Program-made: the position numbers and the translations under genes
In this document: positions 27,847 through 36,963 of the stretch, one piece after another
Numbering within the stretch: the first letter of the stretch is position 1
How the letters are laid out: every line of letters starts with the position of its first letter
Assembly: GCA_910575625.1 (NCBI GenBank)
Contig: CAJTFD010000007.1
Coordinates: 1 to 64,000, forward strand
Source of the DNA: Clostridia bacterium
GTDB taxonomy: Bacteria > Bacillota > Clostridia > Lachnospirales > Lachnospiraceae
Length of the DNA stretch: 64,000 nt
Direction of reading: 5' to 3'
The notes under the pieces: generated by a model
Database searches by the model: none
What the model saw: only the letters and a program-made list of their open reading frames with translations
Told to the model about the DNA's origin: nothing

Positions 27847-28434
27847 TCATTCCAGCTCCTTTGGATCCACATATTTATGCGGGTCCGCGCACCAGCCGTC
27901 CTGGTACTTGATCGTCATATAGAATGTCTTCTCCCCTTTGGAAACTTTAACATAGCATATGCCATCCTGAAACCGATCCGTGATCTCAATCTTCTGGTCA
28001 TGATAGTATACCCATACTGTGCCGTCCTCCTCGTATACCACGTCAGGATCATCCAAGGACTCTAAAAGTTCGCCCTCCGACAACGGCCGCTGGCTCCCGT
28101 CATCTTCGATGGCGATCCCTCCGCCTCTTTCTTCCACCGTACCGTCTTCTGACGGATACGTGATCCAATATGTCCCATCCGCACCATATTCAAAATCTGC
28201 GTCCGTCTGGTCCCCATGGATCCAAATCTGGATCGTCCTCTGTACTCCTCCCACATCCGCCGCATAAGCGATGCTCCCGCCTCCCGCTAACACCATGCAG
28301 ACAGCTGCCGCTGCCGCCGCCACACGAGATCTTGCTTTTTTGCGAACCTTCATCATCTCTTCCACCTCCAGGAATTGTCTGCCAGAGGAATGTAATACTG
28401 AAAACGCCTGTTTGTATTTTTCTTTATTCGTCAT
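27847..28434 (-). CDS. Probable anti-sigma factor
   Basis: A 195-residue protein with a cytoplasmic N-terminal helix region (residues 1-35), one membrane helix (VAAAAAAVCMVLAGGGSIAY, about 38-58) and an extracytoplasmic beta-rich acidic domain. It is encoded directly after an ECF sigma factor with an 11-bp overlap, the usual arrangement for a membrane anti-sigma factor. No zinc-binding ZAS motif is visible, so it belongs to the class with a short non-zinc N-terminal domain. The trigger is unknown. Confidence 0.7.
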   Translation of the reverse strand: MTNKEKYKQAFSVLHSSGRQFLEVEEMMKVRKKARSRVAAAAAAVCMVLAGGGSIAYAADVGGVQRTIQIWIHGDQTDADFEYGADGTYWITYPSEDGTVEERGGGIAIEDDGSQRPLSEGELLESLDDPDVVYEEDGTVWVYYHDQKIEITDRFQDGICYVKVSKGEKTFYMTIKYQDGWCADPHKYVDPKELE

Positions 28435-28906
28435 ATTCCCACTCCTCCTTCAATTTTTCTTTAAGCAGCGAACGTCCGCGCGACAGCCTCACTTTGACAT
28501 TGCTTTCTGATATTTTCAAGATATCCGCAATTTCGCGTACAGTATAATCTTCATAATAAAACAGATGGATCACGATGCGGTACTTCCCGGGAAGATGCAT
28601 CACTGTCTCAAATAATCCTTCCGATCCCGGCGTCTCAAACACCAATGTCTCCATATGATCCTCCAAAGACTTTTTGTTCCTCCGCCAGAATGTGCGGTTC
28701 ATATTTTTTGCTTTATTGATCGCCACCCGGATCAGCCATGCGCGTATATGCTGCTCGTCCTCAAATTCTTTTTTCAATGAATAGTACTGTATGAACGTAT
28801 CCTGGACAACATCTTCCGCATCCTCTGCATTCTTACAGACATTGAATGCAGCCACATACAGACTGTTTTGATATGTTTCAAACAGTTCTTGCACCGGTCG
28901 TCTCAT
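28424..28906 (-). CDS. ECF-type RNA polymerase sigma factor
   Basis: The 160-residue protein has sigma region 2 (AEDAEDVVQDTFIQYY) and region 4 (LPGKYRIVIHLFYYEDYTVREIADIL with a helix-turn-helix ending VKVRLSRGRSLLKE). No region 1.1 or 3 is present, as expected for ECF factors. ATG 28906 follows AAAGGAG. It is probably autoregulated with the downstream anti-sigma gene. Confidence 0.92.
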   Translation of the reverse strand: MRRPVQELFETYQNSLYVAAFNVCKNAEDAEDVVQDTFIQYYSLKKEFEDEQHIRAWLIRVAINKAKNMNRTFWRRNKKSLEDHMETLVFETPGSEGLFETVMHLPGKYRIVIHLFYYEDYTVREIADILKISESNVKVRLSRGRSLLKEKLKEEWEYDE

Positions 28907-29044
28907 GAGCACTCCTTTGTTACAGTTATTTGAAAAGCCTTTCACTGATAGTACAATCCAGACAGCCGGAAGGTTACAAAAAAGCTTTATTTTTTCGTTC
29001 TGTTATCTGCCGTTTTTCTCCATATAAGATATCTCCTTATCTTC

Positions 29045-29230
29045 TTATCCCTCAGACTTTACAGCGGTCACTCCGCTCTCCACCAGACCGCCTTTGGGCA
29101 GAGCGGATACTCCCACGCATGACCGGGCCGGCTTCTCCTCTCCAAAAAACGATGCGTACACGTCATTGACCAGACTGAAATCCGCCATGTCCGTCAGATA
29201 GACGGTATTCTTTACCACATCCCCGATCTT
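29045..29230 (-). pseudogene. ridA remnant, C-terminal part
   Basis: Immediately after the dsdA TGA, in the same frame, the sequence reads VVKNTVYLTDMADFSLVNDV, then FFGEEKPARSCVGVSALPKG and VESGVTAVK, ending at TAA 29045. This is the C-terminal half of a RidA/YjgF deaminase, including the conserved PARSCV arginine. The N-terminal half and a start codon are missing. RidA hydrolyses 2-aminoacrylate released by serine dehydratases, so its place beside dsdA is meaningful. It looks like a deletion fused it to the dsdA end. Confidence 0.75.
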
Positions 29231-30565
29231 TCATCGTAAATATGTGTTTTTATACTCTTCCCGGACCTCCTCCGGCACCAAGCTCCCCCCCGTGGCCCAT
29301 GCGATGTGGGTGGCCTGTGCCATCTTATCGGCCAGGCCATTTTCCTGTATATACCCCTGGGCGCTGTCGTCTGTCCCCAGCCGGGCCGGACCTTCAAATG
29401 CCGCGCAGGCGCTGGGCTCCAGGAAGACCTCCTCTGTCTCCAGAAAATCCCTCATATATCCATAGAGAGCCGCGTCACGGACCGTGAACTCTCCGCTGAG
29501 CATGGTCCTCATCACACTGCCCACGAAGCCCGAGGGCCGTCCCACAGCCAGGCCGTCCGCGTGGGTCCGCCCGGTCAGGCCGACGTCCTGCACCGAGATC
29601 TTATGATCCAGTCCCGTGGCCAGCCCCACCAGCATGCAGGGCGCCTGGGTGGGTTCCACGAAAAAACAGTGTACATGATCCCTGAAGATCTGCTTGAGCC
29701 CGAAGCTGATGCCGCCCGGAGCGCCGCCCACCCCACAGGGGATGTACACGAACAGGGGGTGTCCCGCGTCCACGGCCACCTGCTGTTCCTTTAACTGGAC
29801 GGCCAGGCGTTTGGCCGCCACCGCGTAGCCCAGGAACAGGTCCCGGGAATTTTCATCGTCCACAAAATAGCTTTTGGGATCCTCGTCCGAGAGTTTCCGG
29901 CCGTTTTTGACCGCTTCGCTGTAATCGGACGCGTACTCCCGCACCGTCACCCCGCGGCTTTTTAACAGATCTTTTTTCCACTGTTTCGCATCTGCGGACA
30001 TATGGACCACCACCCGGTATCCGATGGCCGCGCCCATGATCCCGATGCTCATGCCTAAGTTGCCCGTAGATCCCACCTGGATGGTATAGCCGCTGAAAAA
30101 TCCCCTGCTGGCAGGGTCCGCCAGCTTCTCGTAGCTCTCATCCGGCTGTAAGATCTTATGCGTGAGCGCCAGGTCTTCTGTGTGCTTGAGCACCTCGTAG
30201 ATGCCGCCCCTGGCCTTGACCGATCCGGCGATCGCCAGGTGGCTGTCCTGCTTCAGGTAGAGCCTGCCGGGAAGGACGCTCCCGTATTTCTGCTCCAAGC
30301 GCTCTTTCATCCGCGGGATGGGGCACAGCGCCGACTCGATCAGCCCGCCCTTGTCTTTTGTCTCCGGGAAACAGCGCATGATAAGCGGCGCGAAACGCAG
30401 AAGCCTCGCCTCCGCGTCGTCCACGTCCTCGATCGTCAGCTCCTGGCTTTCCATGCTCTCAATATAGGATGTCTTGTTCGGATTGATCCAGACGACCTCT
30501 TTTTCCTGCCGGATCGCGCGGATCGCGGGGTATCTTTTGGCCAGATCCTCATAGTCAGTCCTCAT
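29231..30565 (-). CDS. dsdA: D-serine ammonia-lyase
   Basis: The 444-residue PLP enzyme has the lysine motif SVKARGGIYEV (Schiff-base Lys near 117), the phosphate-binding loop VGSTGNLGMS, YIPCGVGGAPGG, and the C-terminal ATGGSLVPEE. It converts D-serine to pyruvate and ammonia. Length is normal. AGGAGG lies 11 nt before ATG. No dsdC or dsdX is nearby; the gene is divergent from htpG. Confidence 0.94.
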   Translation of the reverse strand: MRTDYEDLAKRYPAIRAIRQEKEVVWINPNKTSYIESMESQELTIEDVDDAEARLLRFAPLIMRCFPETKDKGGLIESALCPIPRMKERLEQKYGSVLPGRLYLKQDSHLAIAGSVKARGGIYEVLKHTEDLALTHKILQPDESYEKLADPASRGFFSGYTIQVGSTGNLGMSIGIMGAAIGYRVVVHMSADAKQWKKDLLKSRGVTVREYASDYSEAVKNGRKLSDEDPKSYFVDDENSRDLFLGYAVAAKRLAVQLKEQQVAVDAGHPLFVYIPCGVGGAPGGISFGLKQIFRDHVHCFFVEPTQAPCMLVGLATGLDHKISVQDVGLTGRTHADGLAVGRPSGFVGSVMRTMLSGEFTVRDAALYGYMRDFLETEEVFLEPSACAAFEGPARLGTDDSAQGYIQENGLADKMAQATHIAWATGGSLVPEEVREEYKNTYLR

Positions 30566-30665
30566 CGCTCTCTTTTGCCTCCTTTGCTTTCATGCTCATA
30601 CGGATATCGTATTATAAGCTGCTTGCGGATACAAGTGCTTTTTACAGAATATTTCCGCCCCATTG

Positions 30666-30692
30666 TTAGCACTCAATAAAAAAGAGTGCTGA
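30666..30692 (+). promoter_or_regulatory. CIRCE operator upstream of htpG
   Basis: TTAGCACTC, 9 bp, GAGTGCTGA: the CIRCE inverted repeat with one mismatch in the second arm. It is bound by the heat-shock repressor HrcA in Firmicutes. It lies 8 bp upstream of the htpG -35 box. Confidence 0.85.
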
Positions 30693-30699
30693 TTTTTTC

Positions 30700-30728
30700 T
30701 TGACTTTTTTCTCACTCCGTATTAAAAT
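30700..30728 (+). promoter_or_regulatory. htpG promoter
   Basis: -35 TTGACT (30700-30705), 17 bp, -10 TAAAAT (30723-30728). Confidence 0.75.
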
Positions 30729-30778
30729 ACATCTCAAACGACGAAAACGGATCAAAAAAACAAAAGGAGTGAATGAAA

Positions 30779-32863
30779 ATGGCGGCTAAAAAAGGTAGTT
30801 TATCCATCAACAGTGAAAACATATTCCCGATCATAAAAAAATGGCTCTATTCCGACCATGACATCTTTTTCCGCGAAATGGTCTCCAACGGCTGCGATGC
30901 CATCACCAAACTGAAAAAACTGGAGATCATGGGCGAGTACCAGTTCCCCGACGACTACAAAGCCAAGATCGAGGTTGTCGTCAACCCCGAAGAAAAGACC
31001 CTGAAATTCATCGACAACGGCATCGGCATGGACGCGGATGAGGTGGAGGAATACATCACCCAGATCGCATTTTCCGGCGCCACAGAATTCCTGGAGAAAT
31101 ACAAAGACAAGACCACGGACGACCAGATGATCGGCCATTTCGGCCTGGGCTTTTATTCCGCTTTCATGGTGGCCGACGAAGTGCACATCGACACCCTCTC
31201 CTACAAAGAAGGCGCACAGCCCGTACACTGGACCTGCGACGGCGGCACGGAATACGAGATCTCCCAGGGCAATAAGACGACTGTCGGCACGGAGATCACC
31301 TTATTCCTGGGCGAATCAAACGTGGAATTCTCCAACGAATACCGTGCGCGGGAGATCCTGGAGAAATACTGCTCCTTCATGCCCGTCAACATCTACCTGA
31401 GCAAAGCCAACGCGGAACAAGAATACGAGACGATCGACGAGGATGAGTTAAAAGACGACGATGTGATCGTAGAGCGCATCCACGAGGAGGCCAAGACCGA
31501 GGAGAAAGAGAACGAAAACGGCGAAAAAGAAGTCGTGGAAGTCTCCCCGGCCAGAGACCGCGTGAAGATCAACAAACGCCCAGTCTCCTTGAGCGACCCT
31601 GCGCCCCTGTGGACCAAGCATCCCAATGAGTGCAGCGACGAGGATTACAGAGAATTTTACCGGAAAGTCTTTATGGATTTCAAAGAGCCTCTGTTCTGGA
31701 TCCATCTGAACATGGACTATCCGTTTAATTTAAAAGGCATCCTCTATTTCCCCAAGATCAACACGGAATACGATTCCATCGAGGGGACGATCAAGCTGTA
31801 CAACAACCAGGTGTTCATCGCCGATAACATCAAGGAAGTCATCCCGGAATTCCTGATGCTGTTAAAAGGCGTGATCGACTGCCCGGACCTGCCGCTGAAT
31901 GTATCCAGGAGCGCCCTGCAGAACGACGGTTTTGTAAAGAAGATCTCCGAGTACATCACCAAAAAGGTGGCGGACAAGCTCACCGGCATGTGCAAGACAC
32001 AGAGGGAAGATTACGAGTCCTACTGGGATGACATCAGTCCATTCATCAAATTCGGCTGCATCAAGGATGACAAATTCTCCGAGAAGATGATGGACTACAT
32101 CCTCTTTAAGAATTTGGACGATAAATACCTGACCTTAAAAGACTGCATCGAGAAAAACGAAAAACCCGAGGACAAGGAAAAAGCTGACCCAGCCGACACC
32201 GGGACAAAGACCGACGCGGACAGCCAGTCACAAGACAGTGATGCGGCTGAGGGCGGGGAAGATGTGAAAAAGACCACGATCTTCTATGTGACCGACCCCG
32301 TACAACAGAGCCAGTACATCAATCTGTTCAAAGAACAGGGCTTAGACGCTGTGCATCTGCAGCACAACATCGACAATGCGTTCATCTCCCACATGGAACG
32401 CCTCAACGACAAGATCAAATTCCAGCGCATCGACGCCGACATGACCGATGAGATCGTGGAGGACGCCGCAGACGAGGAGACCGCCAAGACCCTCACCGAC
32501 CTGTTCCGCAAAGAACTGGGCAAAGAGGATCTGCAGGTGAAAGTGGAGAACTTAAAGAACGAAAACATCTCCTCCATGATGACCCTGGAGGAAGAAAGCC
32601 GCCGTATGCAGGAAATGATGAAAATGTACAGCATGGGCGGAATGGGTGACCCATCCATGTTCGGCGGCAAAGAAACACTGGTCTTAAACGCCAAGAACGC
32701 GCTGGTACGGTATCTGGCCGCGCACCAGGACTCCGAACATACGCACATGCTCTGTGAACAGCTCTATGACCTGGCCATGATCAGCCATAAGCCGCTGGAT
32801 CCGGAAGCCATGACCAAGTTCATCGCCCGCAGCAACGAGATCATGATGCTGCTAACAAAATAG
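30779..32863 (+). CDS. htpG: Molecular chaperone HtpG (Hsp90)
   Basis: The 694-residue chaperone has the GHKL ATPase domain (FFREMVSNGCDAITKLKK, IDNGIGMD, IGHFGLGFYSAF), the middle domain (DPAPLWTKHP) and the dimerisation domain. An acidic insert with Asp/Ser/Glu repeats lies near residue 460. AAAGGAG is 9 nt before ATG 30779; an ATG at 30773 is also possible. Expression is predicted to be HrcA-controlled through the upstream CIRCE. Confidence 0.96.
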   Translation: MAAKKGSLSINSENIFPIIKKWLYSDHDIFFREMVSNGCDAITKLKKLEIMGEYQFPDDYKAKIEVVVNPEEKTLKFIDNGIGMDADEVEEYITQIAFSGATEFLEKYKDKTTDDQMIGHFGLGFYSAFMVADEVHIDTLSYKEGAQPVHWTCDGGTEYEISQGNKTTVGTEITLFLGESNVEFSNEYRAREILEKYCSFMPVNIYLSKANAEQEYETIDEDELKDDDVIVERIHEEAKTEEKENENGEKEVVEVSPARDRVKINKRPVSLSDPAPLWTKHPNECSDEDYREFYRKVFMDFKEPLFWIHLNMDYPFNLKGILYFPKINTEYDSIEGTIKLYNNQVFIADNIKEVIPEFLMLLKGVIDCPDLPLNVSRSALQNDGFVKKISEYITKKVADKLTGMCKTQREDYESYWDDISPFIKFGCIKDDKFSEKMMDYILFKNLDDKYLTLKDCIEKNEKPEDKEKADPADTGTKTDADSQSQDSDAAEGGEDVKKTTIFYVTDPVQQSQYINLFKEQGLDAVHLQHNIDNAFISHMERLNDKIKFQRIDADMTDEIVEDAADEETAKTLTDLFRKELGKEDLQVKVENLKNENISSMMTLEEESRRMQEMMKMYSMGGMGDPSMFGGKETLVLNAKNALVRYLAAHQDSEHTHMLCEQLYDLAMISHKPLDPEAMTKFIARSNEIMMLLTK

Positions 32864-32881
32864 TATCTGTAGGACAGACGC

Positions 32882-32913
32882 AAGGGCAGCTCCACATGGA
32901 GCTGCCCTTTAAA
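32882..32913 (+). terminator. htpG terminator
   Basis: AAGGGCAGCTCC/GGAGCTGCCCTT, a 12-bp perfect stem with an ACAT loop, followed by a short T/A stretch. Confidence 0.8.
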
Positions 32914-32937
32914 TCCGTCCATACCACACCGCATGGA

Positions 32938-33497
32938 TCACATGGAAAACATTTTTAGAGTATCTGCAACCTCCTGGGGGTTACAGCCTACCTTTTCCGC
33001 AATCTGCTCATCTGTGAGAAACGGATCCTTTTTGCCTCCTGGAGGATCCTGATCGTTAAGACCCTCCCTTCTTCTCTTCCTTCTTCCCTTCCTTCTTCTC
33101 TTGCCGCTTCCCTTATCGACTTTGCTTCATATTCTAAGATCTTCCCACCCATGACAGACCTCACTCCTTCCCTGACAAGATCGTAGCTCCTGGCAATGTG
33201 TTCCAGCACCTTCATGGACATATCAATGATCGTACATTTTGTATATTCCGTAATCTCTCCTTGCTCCAACAATCTTTCAAGCCCGTCCTTGATCTGCCCA
33301 TATTCCTGTTTCAGCAATCCCAATCCTCTCTCATCCCGCTCATATTCCCTAAATCTCTTCTCATGGGAAAAGATATGGAACGGGAGCAGGAACAAAAGCC
33401 TTTTCTGGAACATCTTTCCTACCGCATATTTCTGGGATTTCATCAACGGGATGCCCGTGACCGGAGGGATCCCATCATCATGTTTGCCGTAAACCAT
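32938..33497 (-). pseudogene. Rpn/PD-(D/E)XK nuclease family transposase remnant
   Basis: The frame encodes the C-terminal half of a Lachnospiraceae Rpn-like protein: LLFLLPFHIFSHEKRFREYE, KCTIIDMSMKVLEHIA, VMGGKILEYEAKSIR and EEGREEGREEG repeats. After VLTIRILQEA the frame shifts: the native end KKDPFLTDEQIAEKVGCN continues in another frame to TGA 32938, while the shifted frame stops at 32988. The nuclease half is missing. Both defects mark it as dead. Confidence 0.75.
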
Positions 33498-33605
33498 ACT
33501 TTATCCGTGGCGGATGCCAACGATATCCTATACCAGTTTGGACAGGACTGTCTGTAAACAAATGCCACGGCGCCAGATAAGGGCATGCCCCCGAAGAACT
33601 GCCCC

Positions 33606-33633
33606 AGAGCGTGTTTGAAAGATCATCTATGCC
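33606..33633. repeat. Dispersed repeat end, AGAGCGTGT family
   Basis: AGAGCGTGTTTGAAAGATCA is one end of the family seen at 22286 and 45087. No opposite end was found nearby. Confidence 0.5.
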
Positions 33634-33644
33634 GCCTGTACACT

Positions 33645-34355
33645 CTAATTTTTCTGCAGCATCTTATCCAGCTGCTCCTCCACGATCCTAAAATGCTTGT
33701 CAAAAGACTTCATGGCCGCCTCCAGATCCTTTTCCACCAGGGCGTTGTAGATCCCCCAGTGGGAACGCCGCAGAAGCTCCGCCCGCATCTTGTTCATCAA
33801 GATCCGCGTCCGGAAATTCTCTATAAACTGGTCCATCAGTCTGTCCAGCATGGAATTGTATAAGATCAAGATCCGGTTGTGGGATGCTCCCACCAATTTA
33901 TGATGGAATTCCACATCCAGCTTTGCGCTCTCTTTGGAACTCATGGGCTGATCCATCTTCAACAGGATCTGATGGAGGTCTTCCAGCTCTTCCGGCGCGG
34001 CCGTGTCGATCGCCAGCCGGACCGCCGCGTATTCATAGCCGGTGCGTATATGGAAGATCTCCGCATAATCAATCTTCATCAGCGCCATGACCATGTTAAC
34101 TGACTTTAACATATAGGCCATAGGATCGCAGCGGACGTAGTTGCCGCTCCCCTGCATACATTCGATCAAGCCTGTGATCTCCAGCATGTGCATGACCTCC
34201 CGTACAGAGTTACGGCTGACACCCAGTTTCTCCGCCACCTCCCGTTCGGTGGGAATCTTATCATTTAGCTTCAGCTCCCCGGATAGGATCTGCTCTGAAA
34301 AGTAGTCAAATACATATTCATATGTTTTCCCGTTTGATTTTGAAATATCTCCCAT
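33645..34355 (-). CDS. GntR family (FadR subfamily) regulator of lactate genes
   Basis: The protein has an N-terminal winged helix (IPTEREVAEKLGVSRNSVRE, then GLIECMQGSGNYV) and a C-terminal FCD ligand domain with metal-site pattern (RTGYEYAAVRLAI, DVEFHHKLVGASHN, HWGIYNAL). It closes the lactate cluster and probably binds the palindromes near 41837-42060. I take ATG 34355 (MGDISKSN, 236 residues), since the promoter -10 sits so close to ATG 34397 that the longer form would be leaderless. The longer 250-residue form has TAGGA before it and is not excluded. Confidence 0.85.
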   Translation of the reverse strand: MGDISKSNGKTYEYVFDYFSEQILSGELKLNDKIPTEREVAEKLGVSRNSVREVMHMLEITGLIECMQGSGNYVRCDPMAYMLKSVNMVMALMKIDYAEIFHIRTGYEYAAVRLAIDTAAPEELEDLHQILLKMDQPMSSKESAKLDVEFHHKLVGASHNRILILYNSMLDRLMDQFIENFRTRILMNKMRAELLRRSHWGIYNALVEKDLEAAMKSFDKHFRIVEEQLDKMLQKN

Positions 34356-34406
34356 GACCCACCATGCCATCCACTTTCCCGCCATTTTTTTTGACATATT
34401 ATTCCT

Positions 34407-34435
34407 ATTATAGTATAATGTCGGACAATCTGCAA
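34407..34435 (-). promoter_or_regulatory. Promoter of the GntR regulator
   Basis: -35 TTGCAG (34430-34435), 17 bp, -10 TATAAT (34407-34412) on the minus strand, so the regulator has its own promoter. Confidence 0.65.
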
Positions 34436-34461
34436 GGATAAAATTGTTTTTAAGTGTAACA

Positions 34462-34494
34462 ACGCCGCCGGCATATCCCTGATACCGGCGGCGT
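34462..34494 (-). terminator. GC-rich hairpin after larA
   Basis: A 10-bp perfect stem ACGCCGCCGG/CCGGCGGCGT lies between larA and the regulator. On the minus strand only GTTGTTACACTT follows, a weak T tract. It is similar to the hairpin at 24738-24778. Confidence 0.5.
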
Positions 34495-34516
34495 CCTTTT
34501 TGTGTTATTTTTTATC

Positions 34517-35794
34517 TTAATGTACCATCACCGACACGCCGTCCGGGATCACAGCGATGTGCGCCCCTTCCCCTTTTTCTTTCAGGGCCAGTGCCAGCGC
34601 CTCGTTTACATCGGCCGCCGTCTCGAATCCCATCTCCTCTGCCATCGCGCGGTATTTTTCACACATCACATAGATGACCTTGTGATGGATCAGGATACGG
34701 CTCTGGATCTGATACTCCCACTGATCCGGCTTTGTCTCATCCTGGGGGACTTTTAAGATCTCCTCCATGAGCGCCTGGGGGCTCTCACAGTTTTTCAGGG
34801 CCTCGTAGAACCCTTCCCCGCCGTGTCCGTCCCCGCAGTTGGCCACCATGATGATGATCCCTCCGTCTTTGGACGCGGCTTCCGCTGCGGTCATGCCTTT
34901 CACAGACTGGTACATGTTCTGATCCAAGGGATAACCGCCGTTTGTGGAGATCGCGATATCCGCCGGTTTCTGCGGGGTCACCTGGCAGTACTGCTGCAGG
35001 AAACGGCATCCGGCCTCATGGGCCTCGATGGCGTCCCCGGCCACCGCATGGACCACTTTCTTGTCCGCATCGATCACCGCGTTTACGATATACTGCTGCC
35101 TGGCCATCTTGCTGGCCGCCACCATATCCCTGTGGATCGGATTCCCCTCCAGGATGCCGGTCCGGCTGTACGGTGAATCGATGAAGGCGGAGCAGTGATT
35201 TCCCCAGACCGTGATCTGGCTGGATACCCCGGGCAGCACGCTCTTTCTCCCACCGGAAAAACCTGCGAAGAAATGTGTCTCGATAAAGCCCTCGCTGACC
35301 AGGAGGTCCGCCTGGGCCGCGGTCTTGTTGATCAAAAGCGGCGCCCCGGACGGGAGCACGCCTAAGTCTGTCATAGCCTGCATATCCCGGCTGTCGTGGA
35401 TCTCTATCTTCTCATTTGCCACAATCTCCTCGCCGAATTTGTCCACCAGCTCTTCCCGGGTGGTGGCCCGGTGAAAGCCTGTGGCGATCAGCAGCGTGAT
35501 ATCCGCCTGGGGATTCCCCTCCCGGATCTCACGGAGCATGAACGGGATGATATGTCTGCTGGGGACCGGCCGGGTGTGGTCGGAGCATATGATCACGACC
35601 TTCTGTTTTCCCGCTGCCAGTTCGGAGAGCCTGGGCGACCCAATCGGGTGTTCCATGGCCTCCTGTACGATCTCGTCCTCCGTCTTCTCGCCCTTTGGCA
35701 TGGACGCGATGGAAGACTCTAAGATCTCGTAATCCAATTTTTCATCCAGACAAAGCAGCATGCCCTCTCTGGAAAATGGTAATCTTATATCCAT
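34517..35794 (-). CDS. larA: Nickel-dependent lactate racemase family protein
   Basis: The 425-residue protein has the LarA signatures: DHTRPVPS, ATGFHRATT (catalytic His), and THFFAGFSGGRKSVLPG, whose Lys anchors the nickel-pincer cofactor. It should interconvert D- and L-lactate, supplying the right isomer to the FAD dehydrogenase. The LarB, LarC and LarE cofactor genes are not in this window. The stop of the upstream acyl-CoA dehydrogenase gene is 3 bp away, implying one operon. Confidence 0.9.
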   Translation of the reverse strand: MDIRLPFSREGMLLCLDEKLDYEILESSIASMPKGEKTEDEIVQEAMEHPIGSPRLSELAAGKQKVVIICSDHTRPVPSRHIIPFMLREIREGNPQADITLLIATGFHRATTREELVDKFGEEIVANEKIEIHDSRDMQAMTDLGVLPSGAPLLINKTAAQADLLVSEGFIETHFFAGFSGGRKSVLPGVSSQITVWGNHCSAFIDSPYSRTGILEGNPIHRDMVAASKMARQQYIVNAVIDADKKVVHAVAGDAIEAHEAGCRFLQQYCQVTPQKPADIAISTNGGYPLDQNMYQSVKGMTAAEAASKDGGIIIMVANCGDGHGGEGFYEALKNCESPQALMEEILKVPQDETKPDQWEYQIQSRILIHHKVIYVMCEKYRAMAEEMGFETAADVNEALALALKEKGEGAHIAVIPDGVSVMVH

Positions 35795-35797
35795 GTA

Positions 35798-36940
35798 TTA
35801 TTTTACACCCATCCATCCAGCGATCTTCATCATCTGGACTTCGGATGTCCCTCCATATATTTCTGTGATCTTTGCGTCACGCATCATCCTCTCTATGGGA
35901 TACCCCTGGGTACACCCATAACGTCCATAAAGCTGCTGGCAGCGGCGGGTCACATCCGATGCGTTCCGGGATGCGATCAATTTTGCCATTGCCGCTTTAT
36001 GGAAAAAAATCTCCTGGTCGTCTTTTGCACAGGCGGCCTGGTAGACCAAAAGCTTTGCCGCTTCTGTGCCGGCCTGCATCTGCGCCAGCTCAAACTGCGT
36101 GTTCTGGAACTGGGACAGGCGGCCGCCAAACTGTTCCCTCTTGCGGACGTATTTTACCGTCTCCTCGATGGCCCCCTCCGCGATGCCCAGCGCCTGGGCC
36201 GCGATGCCGATGCACGCACCGTCTAAGGCTGTTTGGGCATATTCCAAGCCTCTGCCCGGTCTGCCCACCAGGTTTCCTTTCGGCACAAGGCAGTCCTTGA
36301 AGATCAGCCTGCATGTGGAAGAAGCCCGGATGCCTGTCTGGTCTTCACGCCTGCCGATAAAAAATCCATGGAAACCTTTTTCCACGATGAAAGCGGAGAT
36401 CCATCTGGCATTCCCAGACTGGCCGGTCACCGCCAGTACGAAAAAGATGTCCGCCGCGCCCCCGTTGGTGATAAAGGTCTTGGAACCATTTAAGACCCAG
36501 TGGTCCCCCGCGTCCACGGCCACCGTCTGCTGTCCAAAGATGTCGCACCCCGCCTCCTGCTCGGTCAGGGCAAACGCGCCCAGCCATTCACCGGCGCACA
36601 GACGAGACAGATATCGCTGCCGCTGCTCTTCTGTACCGAACTGATAGATGGGCGCACAGCACAGTGACGTATGCGCGGTCAGGATCGCGCCCGTAGCCCC
36701 GCAGTACTTGCTCAGCTCCTCGATCGTCTGAACATAGGCCAGGGTATCCATCTCGGAACCGCCGTATCTTTCCGGGAACGGGATCCCCATCAGGCCCATC
36801 TGCGCCATCTGCCGTATGCTGGATGCGGGAAATTCTCCTGTCCTGTCAATCTGCGCGGCCAGGGGCCCTATCTCTCCAACGGCCAGGTCATGGACCATCT
36901 CGATGATATCCTGGTGCAGCGCATCTGGTCTGAAATCCAT
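35798..36940 (-). CDS. Acyl-CoA dehydrogenase homologue lacking the catalytic Glu
   Basis: The 380-residue flavoprotein aligns over its length with clostridial butyryl-CoA dehydrogenase: FALTEQEAGCD, LNGSKTFITNGGAADIF, LDGACIGIAAQALGIAEGAI, VRKREQFGG. The catalytic base normally lies in IYEGT; here it is IYGGT (Gly363). The alternative Glu position of isovaleryl-type enzymes is Ala. The FAD motif GGYG reads GRYG. It sits between etfA and larA, so it may be a non-dehydrogenating flavoprotein or partner of EtfAB; classical activity looks doubtful. Stop 35798, 3 bp before larA. Confidence 0.88.
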   Translation of the reverse strand: MDFRPDALHQDIIEMVHDLAVGEIGPLAAQIDRTGEFPASSIRQMAQMGLMGIPFPERYGGSEMDTLAYVQTIEELSKYCGATGAILTAHTSLCCAPIYQFGTEEQRQRYLSRLCAGEWLGAFALTEQEAGCDIFGQQTVAVDAGDHWVLNGSKTFITNGGAADIFFVLAVTGQSGNARWISAFIVEKGFHGFFIGRREDQTGIRASSTCRLIFKDCLVPKGNLVGRPGRGLEYAQTALDGACIGIAAQALGIAEGAIEETVKYVRKREQFGGRLSQFQNTQFELAQMQAGTEAAKLLVYQAACAKDDQEIFFHKAAMAKLIASRNASDVTRRCQQLYGRYGCTQGYPIERMMRDAKITEIYGGTSEVQMMKIAGWMGVK

Positions 36941-36963
36941 TTGAGATCCATTTCTGACCCGCT

